A stretch of DNA of 64,000 bases from Molossus alvarezi (Eukaryota > Chordata > Mammalia > Chiroptera > Molossidae). Under the pieces are notes generated by a model that was given only the letters and a program-made list of their open reading frames with translations, did not search any database and had not been told where the DNA came from. This document shows, in pieces, positions 36,647-48,346 of this stretch. The translations under genes and the position numbers were made by a program. The stretch spans positions 186,001 to 250,000 of the forward strand of contig JBAWUJ010000053.1 of the NCBI GenBank assembly GCA_037176705.1, read 5' to 3'. Position 1 is the stretch's first letter. Each line of letters opens with the position of its first letter.

Positions 36647-37469
36647 GAGACCGAAAAACGGCGGCGGAGTGAATGGAGCTACACAGACCGTCTCCCAGAA
36701 CCAAACTGGAATTACAACTATAACATAGACAAATCGACGGGAAAAACCAACACAAAAGCAGCTTGCGAGGACCATACAATGAGGGACACTGACTCCATCC
36801 CGGTAGGCTTGCGAAGGTGCGAGACGGGGCTGGGAGTCCACAGTCGGCAGCTCGGCAGCGGCCTTAGCTGGGAGCGACATCCGCGGGTGACACTCCCAGG
36901 CGACTCCACAGCGCAGAGCCGGGACAGAGGCTGAAACAGCCACAGCCACTCACCTTGGGCTCCAGCAGAGGGAGGGCGGACTAGACTGGAACTGCGTCGG
37001 GACACTCGGGGTTTGGGGGGCGCTCAGAGCTTTGGCTGAGTTGCTGCCAACCAGGACGGTGGCCACATTGCTTCTTCCGAGGGCTCTGAGGAGGGGCAGC
37101 AGCCCTTCCCTCGGAGATCCAACCCCACCCTGTGGGCCATTGAAGTGCTAATTGAGGCTCACTAACAACCAGCATCTGCCCCACCCTCGTGAAAGCCCCT
37201 TGGCTGAGCACCAGAGGGAGTTTTTCAATCAACTGACAACCCAAAACTCATCAAGTAACCTAGACTGCTAGCCTCCAGGCAAAAAGCTAGAGGATAACAG
37301 TAACTTTCCTGGGCTGGAAACTTTAACCAGGAAAGTAAGACTTGACAGTGGTGTTCAACGTGGGTCCTCCCTCGCTCATCTAAACACAGGAGAGGGAGCC
37401 ACAAACAGCAGAACACCAACACCCACAGGGAGAACTTGACAGGCTCCAAAGCCCACAGTGATAGCCAAA
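36647..37469 (+). promoter_or_regulatory. L1-K 5'UTR (short type, CpG-rich)
   Basis: The first bases contain AAAACGGCGGCGGAG (36654-36668), which looks like a YY1 site AAAATGGCGGC with one change; L1-M has AAAATGGTGGC at the same place. In human L1 a YY1 site at the extreme 5' end sets correct transcription initiation. CpGs are frequent over 36650-37110, while the same region in the older copies has TG/CA instead. The monomer-bearing upstream section of L1-B and L1-G is absent. Confidence 0.8.
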
Positions 37470-38297
37470 ATGGTGAAACACAGAAACAGAAGCCAAATGA
37501 AAGAGCAAGAGACCTCCACCGAAGATGAGATCAATGTGGAGCAATTAGGCATGTTAACAGAGCTAGAATTCAGAGCCATGATCTTGAGGAAGCTGAACAA
37601 CATGAGTAAGGACATAGAGACACTGAAAATAAGCCAATTGGAAATTAAAAACCAACAAGAAGAGATAAAAAATGACATATCAGAAATGAAAAACACATTG
37701 GAAGGTTTAAAAAGCAGAGTAGAGGAAGCTGAGGACCGGATCAGTGAATTAGAAGACAGGGTAGAAAAAATCAACCAATCAGAAAAACAAAAGGAAAAAA
37801 CTATTAAAAAACAGGAAGAGAGCTTAAGAGAACTGTGGAACAACTGGAAACAGAATAATATTCGGATCATAGGAGTCCCAGAAGAAGAAGAAAATGAGCA
37901 AGGGATAGAGAATATATTCAAAAAAATAGTGAGAGAAAACTTCCCTAATTTGGTGAAGGAAGAAGGCATTCAAGTTCAAGAAGCACAGAGAGTCCCAAGT
38001 AAGAAGAACCCAAACAGGCCCACACCAAGACACATAGTAATTAAAATGCCACAAATTAAAGACAAAGAGAGAATCCTAAAAGCAGCAAGAGATAAGCAAC
38101 AGGTTACCTACTAAGGGAACCCCATAAGGCTCTCAGCTGACTTCTCACAAGAAACACTACAGGCCAGAAGAGAATGGCATGAATTAATCAAAATCATGAA
38201 AAACAAGAATCTGAATACAAGACTACTCTACCCAGCAAGACTATCATTCAAAACAGAAGGTCAAATAAAGAGCTTCCCAGACAAAAAAAAAGGCTAA
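37470..38297 (+). pseudogene. L1-K ORF1, one premature stop
   Basis: ORF1 makes the trimeric RNA chaperone of the L1 RNP. From the ATG at 37470 (MVKHRNRSQMKEQ) the frame runs 214 codons, then hits TAA at 38112-38114, where L1-G and L1-M have AAA. The same frame then stays open for another 60 codons to the aligned natural stop at 38295-38297, so the length is about 275 residues. Residues about 40-130 form a Glu/Lys-rich coiled coil (the shorter form, lacking one heptad present in L1-B, G and M). Residues about 135-215 hold the RRM-like part (RIIGVPEEEE) and then the RHIVIKMPQIKDKERIL block of the C-terminal domain. An upstream in-frame GTG at 37458 is not the likely start. Confidence 0.93.
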
Positions 38298-38398
38298 GGG
38301 AATACATTAGCACCAAACCAGCACTGCAAGAAATGTTAAAAGGACTGCTGTAATTAGCAGTAGAAATGGGAAGAAAAATAGAACCACACTAAACAAAA

Positions 38399-41300
38399 AT
38401 GGCAATAAATAAGTACATATCAATAATCACCTTAAACGTAAATGGATTGAATGCTCCCATAAAAAGACACAGAGTAGCTGATTGGATAAGAAAGCATGAC
38501 TCATCTATATGTTGTTTACAAGAGACCCACCTCTCAACAAAAGACTCACGTAGGTTGAAAGTGAAGGGATGGAAAAAAAATTTCCAAGCAAATGGAAAGC
38601 AAAAACAAGCTGGAGTAGCAATTCGCATATCTGATAAAATAGATTTCAAAATGAAGACCATAACTAGAGACAAAGAAGGCCACTATGTAATATTGAAAGG
38701 ATCTATCCAACAGGAAGATATAACCTTGATAAACATATATGCACCCAATATAGGAGCACCAGAATATATTAAAAATTTTCTGGAGGACTACCAAGGAGAA
38801 ATCGACAACAATACAATCATAGCAGGGGATTTCAACACCCCATTGACAGCACTGTATAGACCCTCTAGGCAAAAAATTAGCAAGGAAACACAGACTCTAA
38901 GTGAAGCACTAGACCAAATGGATTTAATAAATATCTACAGAGAATTACACCCCAAAACTACAGAATACACATTCTTCTCAAGTGCACATGGGACATTCTC
39001 AAAGATAGACCACATGATAGGACACAAACTAAATCTCCACAAGTTCAAGAAGATTGAAATCATATCAAGCATCTTCTCAGATCACAATGGCATGAAACTA
39101 GAAATCAACTGCAACAAGAACATGCAAAGACATTTGAACACATGGAGGCTAAATAGCATGTTATTAAACAATGAATGGGTCACCGAGGAGATCAAGGAAG
39201 AAATTAAAAACTCCCTGGAAACCAATGAAAATGAACACACAACAACACAAAATCTATGGGATGCAGCAAAAGCAGTTCTGAGAGGGAAGTTCATAGCACT
39301 ACAGGCCTACATCAAAAAACAAGAAAAATTTCTAATTGACTGTCTAACCTCACAACTTAAAGAATTAGAAAGCAAACAAAAAGAAAACCCCAGAGCAAGT
39401 AGAAGGAAGGAAATAGTAAACATCAGAGCAGAAGTAAATGACATAGGGACCAAAAAAAAAAAAAAACAATTTAAAGGATCAATGAAACAAAGAGCTGGTT
39501 TTTCGAAAAGATAAACAAGATTGATGAACCCTTAGCTAGACTCACCAAGAAACAAAGAGAGAACCCAAATACACAAAATCAGAAATGAAAGAGAAGTAAC
39601 AACCAACACTACGGAAATACAAAAGATCGCTAACAAATACTACAAACAACTATATGGCAAAAAATTCGACAATCTAAGCGAAATGGAGAAATTTCTAAAA
39701 ACACACAGTCTCCCAAAACTATTCCCGGAAGAGATAGAAAACTTGAACAGACCAATAACAACTAAAGAAATTGAAGAGGTAATCAAGACTCTCACAGCAA
39801 ACAAAAGCCCAGGCCCAGATGGCTTCACGGGGGAGTTTTACCGAACATTCAAAAAAAAAACCAACACCCATTCTCCACAAACTCTTTCAAAAAATTCAAG
39901 AAGGAAGACTTCCAAACACGTTCGATGAAGCCAGCATAATTCTAATTCCAAAACCAGAAAAAGACACTACGAAGAAAGAAAACTACAGGCCAATATCCCT
40001 GATGAACATAGACGCAAAATCCTGAACAAAATATTAGCAAATCAGATCCAGAAATACATCAAAAAAAGTATTCACCATGACCAAATGGGATTCATTCCAG
40101 GGATGCAAGGCTGGTACAATATTCGCAAATCAATTAACGTGATACACCACATAAACAAAATGAAGAATAAAAACCACATGATCATATCAATAGATGCTGA
40201 AAAGGCATTCGACAAAATCCAGCATCCATTTCTGATAAAAACGCTCAGCAATGTAGGAATAGAGGGATCATATCTCGACATAATAAAGGCCATATATGAA
40301 AGACCTACAGCCAACATCATACTCAATGGGCAAAAAGTAAAAACATTTCCATTAAGAACAGGAACAAGACAGGGATGTCCACTTTCGCCACTCTTATTTA
40401 ACATTGTACTGGAAGTCTTAGCCACAGCAATCAGACAGGAAGAATAAATAAAAGGGATCCAAATTGGAAAGGAGGAAGTGAAACTGTCATTATTTGCAGA
40501 TGACATGATATTGTACATAGAAAACTCTAAAGACTCCATCAAAAATCTATTAGACTTAATAAATGAATTTGGCAAAGTAGCAGGATACAAAATTAACGTC
40601 AAGAAATCGATGGCATTCTTGTACACCAATTATGAACTCACAGAAAGAGAAACTGAAAAAACAATCCCATTTACCATCGCACCAAAAAAATTACAATACC
40701 TAGGAATAAACTTAACCAGAGAAGTAAAGGACCTATTTGCAGAAAACTACAGGTCATTGAAAAAAGAAATAGAGAAAGATATAAAAAAGTGGAAGCACAT
40801 ACCCTCTTCATGGATTGGAAGAATTAACATTATTAAAATGTCCATACTACCCAAAGCAATCTATAGATTCAATGCAATCCCCATCAAAATACCAACAACA
40901 TATTTCATAGAACTAGAACAAATTCTTCAAAAGTTCATATGGAACCAAAAAAGACCCCAAATAGCCACAGCAATCTTGAAAAAGAAGAACAATGTAGGTG
41001 GGATCACAATACCAGATATCAGGTTATACGACAAAGCCACTGTAACCAAAACAGCCTGGTACTGGCACAAGAACAGGCATATAGACCAGTGGAACAGAAT
41101 TGAAAACCCAGAAATGGACCCAAGGCAATACGCTCAATTAATATTTGACAAAGCTGGCAAGAGCATACAGTGGAGTAAAGACAGCCTCTTTAATAAATGG
41201 TGTTGGGAAAATTGGACAGCTGCATGCAAAAAAATGAAACTGGACCATCAATTTACACCATACACAAAAATAAACTCGAAATGCATAAAAGACTTAAATG

Positions 41301-42221
41301 TGACCCGTGAATCCATAAAAATTCTAGAAGAAAATATAGGCAACAAAATTTCGAACATCATACGGAGCAGAATTTTCACTGATACATCACCTAATCAACA
41401 GAAATAAAGAAGAAAATGAACACATGGGACTACATCAAACTAAAAAGCTTCTGCACAGCAAAAGACACAATCATCAAAATGGAAAGGCAACCCACTGTAT
41501 GGGAGAACATCATTGCCAATGATGTATCAGATAAGGGGTTAATCTCCAATATATATAGAGTGCTCATACAACTCAACAAAAGGAAGACAAAGAACCCAAT
41601 TAAAAAATGGACAGAGGAGCTAATAGACACCTCTCCCAACAGGACATACAAATGGCCAAGAGACATATGAAGAAATGCTCAACATCACTAATCATCAGAG
41701 AGATGCAAATTAAAACAACAATGAGGTATCACCTCACACCTGTCAGAATGGCCGTCATCAACAAATCATCAAACAACAAGTGTTGGCGAGGGTGTGCAGA
41801 ACAGGGAACTCTAATACACTGCTGGTGGGAATGCAGACTGGTGCAGCTGCTATGAAAAACAATATGGTGCTACCTCAAAAAATTAAAAATTGAACTTCCA
41901 TTTGACCCAGTGATCCCACTGCTGGGAATATACCCTAAGAAGCCTGAAACACCAATCAGGAAGAATATATGTACCCCCATGTTCATAGCAGCACTATTTA
42001 CAATAGCTAAGATCTGGAAACAGCCCAAGTGTCCACCAGTAGACGAATGGATAAAAAAGCGGTGGTGCATATACACAATGGAGTACTATGCAGTGGTAAG
42101 AAAGAAAGATCTCTTATCCTTTGAGACGACATGGAGGGACCTGGAAAGTATTATCCTAAGTGAAAGAAGCCAAGCAGAAAAAGACAAATACCACATGATC
42201 TCACTTATATACGAAATATAA
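38399..42221 (+). pseudogene. L1-K ORF2 (endonuclease-reverse transcriptase), frameshifted
   Basis: It starts 101 bp after the ORF1 stop. The APE-type endonuclease domain is complete with all expected catalytic residues visible: N13, E42, Y114, D144, N146, D204, D228 and H229. The frame is lost in a 14-A run (39452-39465), shifts again near 39555, in another A-run near 39850, near 40018, 41397 and 41622; stops lie at 40445-40447 and near 41855. The RT core is otherwise well kept: [16 protein letters not shown] (near 40360-40405) and FADD (40493-40504). The Cys-rich end with CWRGC...HCWWEC is near 41780-41835, and the natural stop is at 42219-42221. The length of about 1,270 codons matches mammalian L1 ORF2. 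All lesions look like neutral decay after insertion. Confidence 0.95.
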
Positions 42222-42471
42222 TGAACATAACAGTTTGAGGAATACAGTAGACTCAGACACATGGAAGTAGGGTACAGACTGACATCCCTCAGAAGAGGGG
42301 ATGGGGAGGGGGGGGTGGGAAGAGATAAACCACAGAACTTATATGCATGTATGCATGACCAGTGGACATGGACAACTAAGCTGAGGATGGGGCGAAGGTG
42401 GGGTGGGGTGGGGGGTGCCAATGGGGTAAAAAGGTAAAATATCTGTAACAAAAAATAAATAAAAATTCATA
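42222..42471 (+). other. L1-K 3'UTR with G-quadruplex-like tracts and poly(A) signal
   Basis: Two G-rich tracts lie at 42297-42319 (four runs of three or more G with loops of 1-2) and 42389-42417 (runs of four or more G, loops about 7, 1, 1). L1 3'UTRs of mammals commonly hold such a tract. AATAAATAAA at about 42454-42463 supplies the polyadenylation signal before the A-rich end. Confidence 0.8.
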
Positions 42472-42488
42472 AAAAAAATTAACAAGGA
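42472..42488 (+). repeat. Right target-site duplication of L1-K
   Basis: AAAAAAATTAACAAGGA, identical to 36630-36646; L1-J ORF2 continues directly with AACAGAGACTCTAAATG. Confidence 0.95.
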
Positions 42489-45400
42489 AACAGAGACTCT
42501 AAATGAAGTGCTAGATCAAATATATTTAATAGATATCTACAGAGAATTACACCCCAAAACTGCAGAATTCACATTCTTCTCAAGTACAAATGACGCATTC
42601 TCAAAGAGACATGACATATTAGGGCACAAACTAAGTCTTTACAAGTTTAAGAAGATTGAAATAATAGCAAACATCTTCTCAAATCACAATGGCAATCAAA
42701 TAGAAATCAATTGCAAAAAGAATATGCAAAGACATTTGACACATCAAGGCTAAATAGGATATTATTGAACAATGAATGGGTTACCATGGAGATCAAGGAA
42801 GAAATTAAAAACTTTCTGGAAACCAATGAAAATGAATACACAACAACACAAAATCTTTGGGATGCAGTGAAAGCAGATTTAAGAGAGAAGTTCATAGCAC
42901 TACAGGCCTACATAAAGAAGCAAGAAAAATGTCTAGCACACTATGTAACCTCACAACTTAAAGAACTAGATAGCAAACAAAAAGAAAACTCCAGAGCAAG
43001 TAGAAGAAAGGAATCAATGAAACATAGAGCTGGTTATTTGAAACGATAAACAAGATTGATGGACCCTTAGCTCGACTCACCAAGAAACAAAGAGAAAGAG
43101 CCCAAATACACAAAATCAGAAATAAAAGAGGAGAAATAATAACTGACATCACAAAAATACAACATATTGTTAAAAAATATTATGAACAATTATATGGCAA
43201 CAAATTTGACAACCTAAGTAAAATGGATCAATTTCTAGAAACACATAGTCTGTCTCCCAAACCTAAACTGGGAAAAGATAGAAAACTTGAACAGACCAAT
43301 AACAACAAAAGAAATTGAAGATGCAACCAAAACTCTCCCAGCAAATAAAAGCCCAGGCCCAGACACCTTCATGGGGGAATTTTACCAAACATTCAAAGAA
43401 CTAATACCCAGTCTCCTCAAACAATTTCAAAAAATTCAAGAAGAAGGAAGACTTCCAAACTTGTTTTATGAGGCCAGCATCATTCTAATTCCAAAACCAG
43501 AATAAAACACTACAAAGAAAGAAAACTACAGACCAATATCCCTGACAAATATAGGTGCCAAAATCCTATATATATATAAAAATATATATATTAGCAAATC
43601 GAATTCAGCAATACATTAATTTTTTTTTTTTACCATGACCAAGAGGGATTCATCCCAGGGATGGAAGACTGGTACAATATTCGCAAATCAGTAAATGTGA
43701 TACACCACATAAACAAAATGAAAGACAAAAATTATATGATCATATTGATAGATGCTGATAAAGCATTCAACAAATTCCAACATTCATTTTACATAAAAAT
43801 GCTCAGCAATCTGTGAATAAAGGGATCACATCTCGACATAATAAAGGCCATATATGAAATACCTACAGCCAAAATCATACTTAATGGGCAAAAATTAAAA
43901 GCATTTTTCTTAAGAACAGGAACAAGACATGGGTGCCCATTTTCTCCACTCTTATTTAACATAGTACTGGAAGTCTAAGCCACAGCATTCAGACAAGAAT
44001 AAAAAATAAAACAGAGTCAAATTGGAAAGGTGGAAGTGAAACTGTCATTATTCTCAGATGACATAATATTATACGTTGAAAACCCCAAAGACTCTATCAA
44101 AAATGTACTAGACTTAATAAATGAATTGGAAAATTAGCAGGATACAAAATAAACGTCAAGAAATTGATGGCATTCGTATACACCAATGATGACCTCACAG
44201 AAAGAGAAACTAAAAAAACAATCCCATTTACCATCACAGCAAAAAAATTAAGATACCTAGTCATAAACTTAACCAAACATATAAAAAACCCATTCACAGA
44301 AAAATACAGGTCATTGAAAAAAGAAATAGAGAAAGATATAAACAAGTGGAAGTACATTTTTTGTTCATGGATTGGAAGAATTAACATCATTAAAATGTCC
44401 ATATTACCCAAAGAAATCTATAGATTCAATGCAATCCCCATCAAATTACCAATGACATACTACACAGAACTAGAACAAATACTTCCAAAGTTTATATGAA
44501 ACCAAATAAAACCTCGAATAGCCACAGCAATCTTGAAAAAGAAGAACAAAGTTGGACGGATCACATTACCAGATTTCAGGTTATACTACAAAGCCACTGT
44601 AATCAAAACAGCCTGGTGCTGGCACAAGAGCAGTTATATAGGCCAGTGGAACAGAACAGAGAATCCAGAAATGGACCCAAGATAATATTCTCAATTAACA
44701 TTTGATAAAGGTGGCAAGAGCATATACAGTGGAGTAAAGACAGCCTCTTTAATAAGTGGCATTGGGAAAATTGGACAGCTACATGCAAAAAAGTGAAACT
44801 AGACCATAAACTTACACCATATACAAGAATAAACTCAAAATAAATAAAGGACTTAAATGTAACATGTGAATCCATAAAAATCCTAGAAAAAAAAATGTAG
44901 GCAACAAAATTTCAGATATCATATGCATCAGAATTTTCACCGATACGTCACCTAAGGCAACAGAAGTAAAGAAGAAAATGAACATATGGGACTACATCAA
45001 ACTAAAGAGCTCTACACAGCAAAAGATACGATGATCAAAATGGAATGGCAACTGACTATATGGGAGAACATTATTGCCAGTGATAATCTGATAAGAGGTT
45101 AATTTCTAACATATATAGAGTGCTCATACAACTCAACAAAAGGAAGACAAAGAACCCAATTTAAAAATGGGCAGAGGAACTAAGTAGACAACTCCCCAAA
45201 TAGAACATACACATGGGTAAGAGGCATATAAAAGAATCTTCAACATCACTTATCATCAGAGAGATGCAAATTAAAACATCAATAAGGTATCACCTCATAC
45301 CTGTCACAATGGCCATCAACAAATCATCAAACAAGTGTTTGCCAGGCTGTGGAGAAAAGGGGACTCTAGTACACTGCTGGTGGTGTGCAGCCACTATGAA

Positions 45401-46837
45401 AAACAATATGGTGTCAAAAAATTAAAAATTGAACTTCCATTTGACCCAGTGATTCCACTTCTAGTAATATATCCTATGAAGCCTGAAACACCAATAAGAA
45501 ATAATATATGTACCCCCATGTTCATAGCAGCACTATTTACATTAGCTAAGATTTGGAAACAGCCCATATGTTCATCCGTAGAAGAATAAATAAAAAATCG
45601 GTGGTACATATACACAATGGAGTACTATGCAGCTGTAAGAAAGAAAAATCTCTTATCTTGTGAGATGACCTCTTGGGACCTGGAAAGCATCCTTGTAAGT
45701 GAAACAAGCCAAACAGAGAAAGACAAGTATCATATGATCTCACCTATTGGTGAAATATAATGAACATAACAGTCTTAGGAATGGGTAGTTTCAAAGACAG
45801 GAAAGTGGGATACAGACTGACAATCCCCAGAAGTGGAGGTTTTGGTGTAGAGATAAACCACAGATCTTATATGCATGTATGCATGAACAATGGACATGGA
45901 CAATAAAGCTGGAGACAGGGTGAGGAGGGAGGGGATGGGGCAATCAGTGGGGGGAAAGGAGAAACATCTATAACAAAAATAAATAAAATAGTTAATAAAA
46001 AAATAGTTCAAGAAAAGAACTAAACAATGTTAAGACAAGCAATCACACAGATACAGAGTTCAAAACAGTGGTTATAATGTTGCTCAATGAACTAAGGAGA
46101 AGGTCATCAACTTAGAACTTAAAGAGATAGAAAACATAGAATATAACCAGTCAAAAATGAAGACTACAATAATTAAAATAAAGAATACATTTCAGGGAAT
46201 CAACAGTAGAATAAATGAAGTAGAGGATCAAATCAGCTACTGGGAAGCTAAGGAAACAGAAAACACTCAATTACAACAGCAAGAAAGAAACATAATAAAA
46301 AAAAATAACAGTGATAGAAGGAGCTTCTGGGACAACTTCAAGATACCAACATGAACATCATGGGGCTACATGAAAGAGAAGAGAGAGAGCAAAGATTTGA
46401 AACCCTATTTAATAAACTAATGATGGGAAACTTCCCCAACTTGGTGAAAGAAATAGATATACAAGTCTAGGAAGTGCAGAGTTCCAAACAAGATGAACCG
46501 AAAGAGACCCACACCAAGACACATCATAATAAAATGGCAAAGGTTAAAGTGAAAGAGAGATTTTTAAAGCAGAAAGAGAAAAGCACTTATTTACCTTCAA
46601 GGGAACTCCTGTAAGACTGTCAATTGATTTATCAACAAAAACTTTGCAGTCTAGGAGGCACTGGCACAAAATATTCAAAGTGATGAAAAGAAAGGACCTA
46701 TAACCAGGATTACACTACTCAGCAAAACTATCATTTAAAATTAAAGGACAAATAAAGAGCTTCCTAGACAAGAAAAAACCTACAGGAGTTAATCACCAAC
46801 GAACCAACATTACATGAAATATTAAAGGGTCATTTTT

Positions 46838-47077
46838 TTTATCCTCACTCGAGAACATTTCTTCATTTTTTGTTCAGATAGAGTGGGAGGGAGAGAGAGA
46901 GAGAGAAAGAGGGAAACATTGACATGAAAGGGACACATCAAGTGGCTGCCACCCACATGCCCAACCAGGACCGGGGACTAACTGCAACTGAGGTACATGC
47001 CCTTAATGGGAACCAAACCTCGGTCTTTCTGGATTGCAGGCCAATGCTCTAACCACTGAGCCAAACCGGCCAGGGCA
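46838..47077 (-). mobile_element. Long-type bat SINE, antisense, in L1-L
   Basis: It shows a T-rich left end, a GGGAGAGAGAGAGAG block, AGTGGCTGCCACCCACATGC, CTAACTGCAACTGAGGTAC, and the complement of the head CCGGCCAGGGC at the right. Flanks GGGTCATTTTTTT and AGAGTCTTTTTAA fit a decayed duplication. Confidence 0.9.
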
Positions 47078-47159
47078 AGAGTCTTTTTAAGAAGAAAAAG
47101 AAGTAATAATTTTAAGATATGAATAATGAAGTTGCAATAAATACTTATCTATTAAAAAT

Positions 47160-47380
47160 TACTTTATTTTTTAAATTGATTTTAGAGGAAAAGGACGGGA
47201 GAGGGGGAGAGTGATAGAAACATCTATGAGAGAGAAACATCTATCAGCTGTCTCTTGTGCACCCCTTTTTGGGGATCAAGTTTGCAACCTTGCTATGTGC
47301 CCTGATGGGGAATTGAACCATCAATCTCTTGGTGCATGGAATGGCAGTCAACTAACTGAGCCACACTGGTCAGGACATCA
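47160..47380 (-). mobile_element. Ves-type SINE, antisense, in L1-L
   Basis: The GA-rich block (47185-47240), CTTGGTGCATGG block and complement of the head CTGAGCCACACTGGTCAGG are in antisense order. AATTACTTTATT before and AATTACTTTAATT after it form the target duplication. Confidence 0.9.
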
Positions 47381-48309
47381 ACAATTACTTTAATTGCAAA
47401 TAGATTAAATGCTCCAATTAAAAGACACATGGTGGCAGAATGAATAACAAACCCAGACCCTTACATATGCTCTCTACAAGAGATTGACTTCTGATTGAAA
47501 AAACACACAGACTGAAATTAAAGAGATTTTAAAAGGTATTTCATAAAAAGAAAAACAAACAAAAAATCTGGTGTAGCAATACTTATACCAGGCAAAATAG
47601 GCTTTAAAACAAAGGCTATAACAAGAGACAAAGCAATTCCACTTTGGGGTATTTATCCAAAGAAACACAAAAGACTAAATTAAAGGACATGTACATTCAT
47701 TATGTTCATAGCAGCATTATTTACAATAGCCAAGATATGAAAGCAACCTTGGATAAAGAAATGGTGCATATGTACAATGGCTATGGCTCAGTCATAAAAA
47801 TAAATGAAATCTTTCCATCTGAAACAATATAGATGGATCTAGAGGGTAGTGTGCTGAGTGAAATAAGTCAAAGACAAATGCCATATGAGTTTATTTATAT
47901 GTAAAATCTAAAATACAAAATACAAAAACAAGCAGAACAAAATATACTTATAGATACAGATAACAGTTTGATGGTTTTCAGAGAAGAGGGATTGGGGGAT
48001 GGGTAGGAAAAATGAAGGGATTAAGAAGTAAAAATTGGTAGTTACAAAATAGTCACAGGGATGTAAAATACAGCATAGGAAATATAGTCAATAATATTGT
48101 AAGAACTATATATAGTGCCAGATAGGTATTAGATTTATTGGGTGATCACTTCATCAGTTATATAAATATTTCATCAGTGGGTTTTACACCTGAAACTAAT
48201 ATAATTTTGTATGTCAACTATAAATAAAAATGTTTTAAATATTTAAAACAATGTTTTCATTTAAAAATTAGTCTCAAAATTAGTTGCATGCCATTTGTTT
48301 TCTTTTTCT

Positions 48310-48315
48310 TTTTAC

Positions 48316-48346
<31 letters not shown>

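Larger units (their letters stand above)
36647..42471 (+). mobile_element. L1-K: youngest, apparently full-length LINE-1
   Basis: About 5.8 kb with a CpG-rich 5'UTR, ORF1 (37470-38297), ORF2 (38399-42221), a 3'UTR with two G-rich tracts and an AATAAATAAA-type tail. It is bounded by perfect 17-bp target duplications and inserted in L1-J. It retains more CpG and longer open frames than any other copy here, including the only FADD motif. It is still inactive: one premature stop in ORF1 and about six indels plus two stops in ORF2. Confidence 0.95.
36161..45760 (+). pseudogene. L1-J ORF2 remnant, interrupted by L1-K
   Basis: ORF2 starts at the ATG at 36161, is interrupted after about 160 codons by L1-K (36647-42478), and resumes at 42479 in the endonuclease domain. 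Later parts include the pre-RT region (43287-43505 open), an RT motif FSDD at 44051-44062 and a C-terminal region near 45335-45589. A (TA)n-rich insertion (43567-43593) and a T-run (43620-43631) are local oddities. The stop aligns at 45758-45760. It was dead or dying before L1-K landed, judging from its higher density of lesions. Confidence 0.9.
36005..45995 (+). mobile_element. L1-J: 5'-truncated LINE-1, split by nested L1-K
   Basis: Left part 36005-36646 holds the last bases of ORF1 and the start of ORF2; right part 42479-45995 continues ORF2 without loss, the 3'UTR and an A-rich tail (45960-46005). Without L1-K the element is about 4.2 kb. Its ORF2 is much more decayed than that of L1-K. 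Neither end shows a convincing target duplication. Confidence 0.93.
46000..48240 (+). mobile_element. L1-L: old L1M or HAL1-like element with internal deletion
   Basis: The first part (46010-46835) is a diverged ORF1 with coiled-coil and C-terminal blocks (CCACACCAAGACACATCATA near 46508). Two SINEs follow, then about 250 bp of the ORF2 start (47385-47635, with GATTAAATGCTCCAATTAAA). At about 47636 the text jumps straight to the ORF2 C-terminus and a 3'UTR ending near 48240. Most of ORF2 is absent, as in HAL1 (half-L1) elements, although the endonuclease start present here argues for a deleted L1M copy. Confidence 0.75.

Noticed and set aside
38399..39514. 371-codon open frame considered as an intact gene
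   Set aside because: It is the endonuclease part of L1-K ORF2, ended by a frameshift in an A-run.
40072..40629. 185-codon minus-strand open frame
   Set aside because: Shadow of L1 ORF2 coding sequence on the opposite strand; similar shadows appear in other L1 copies.
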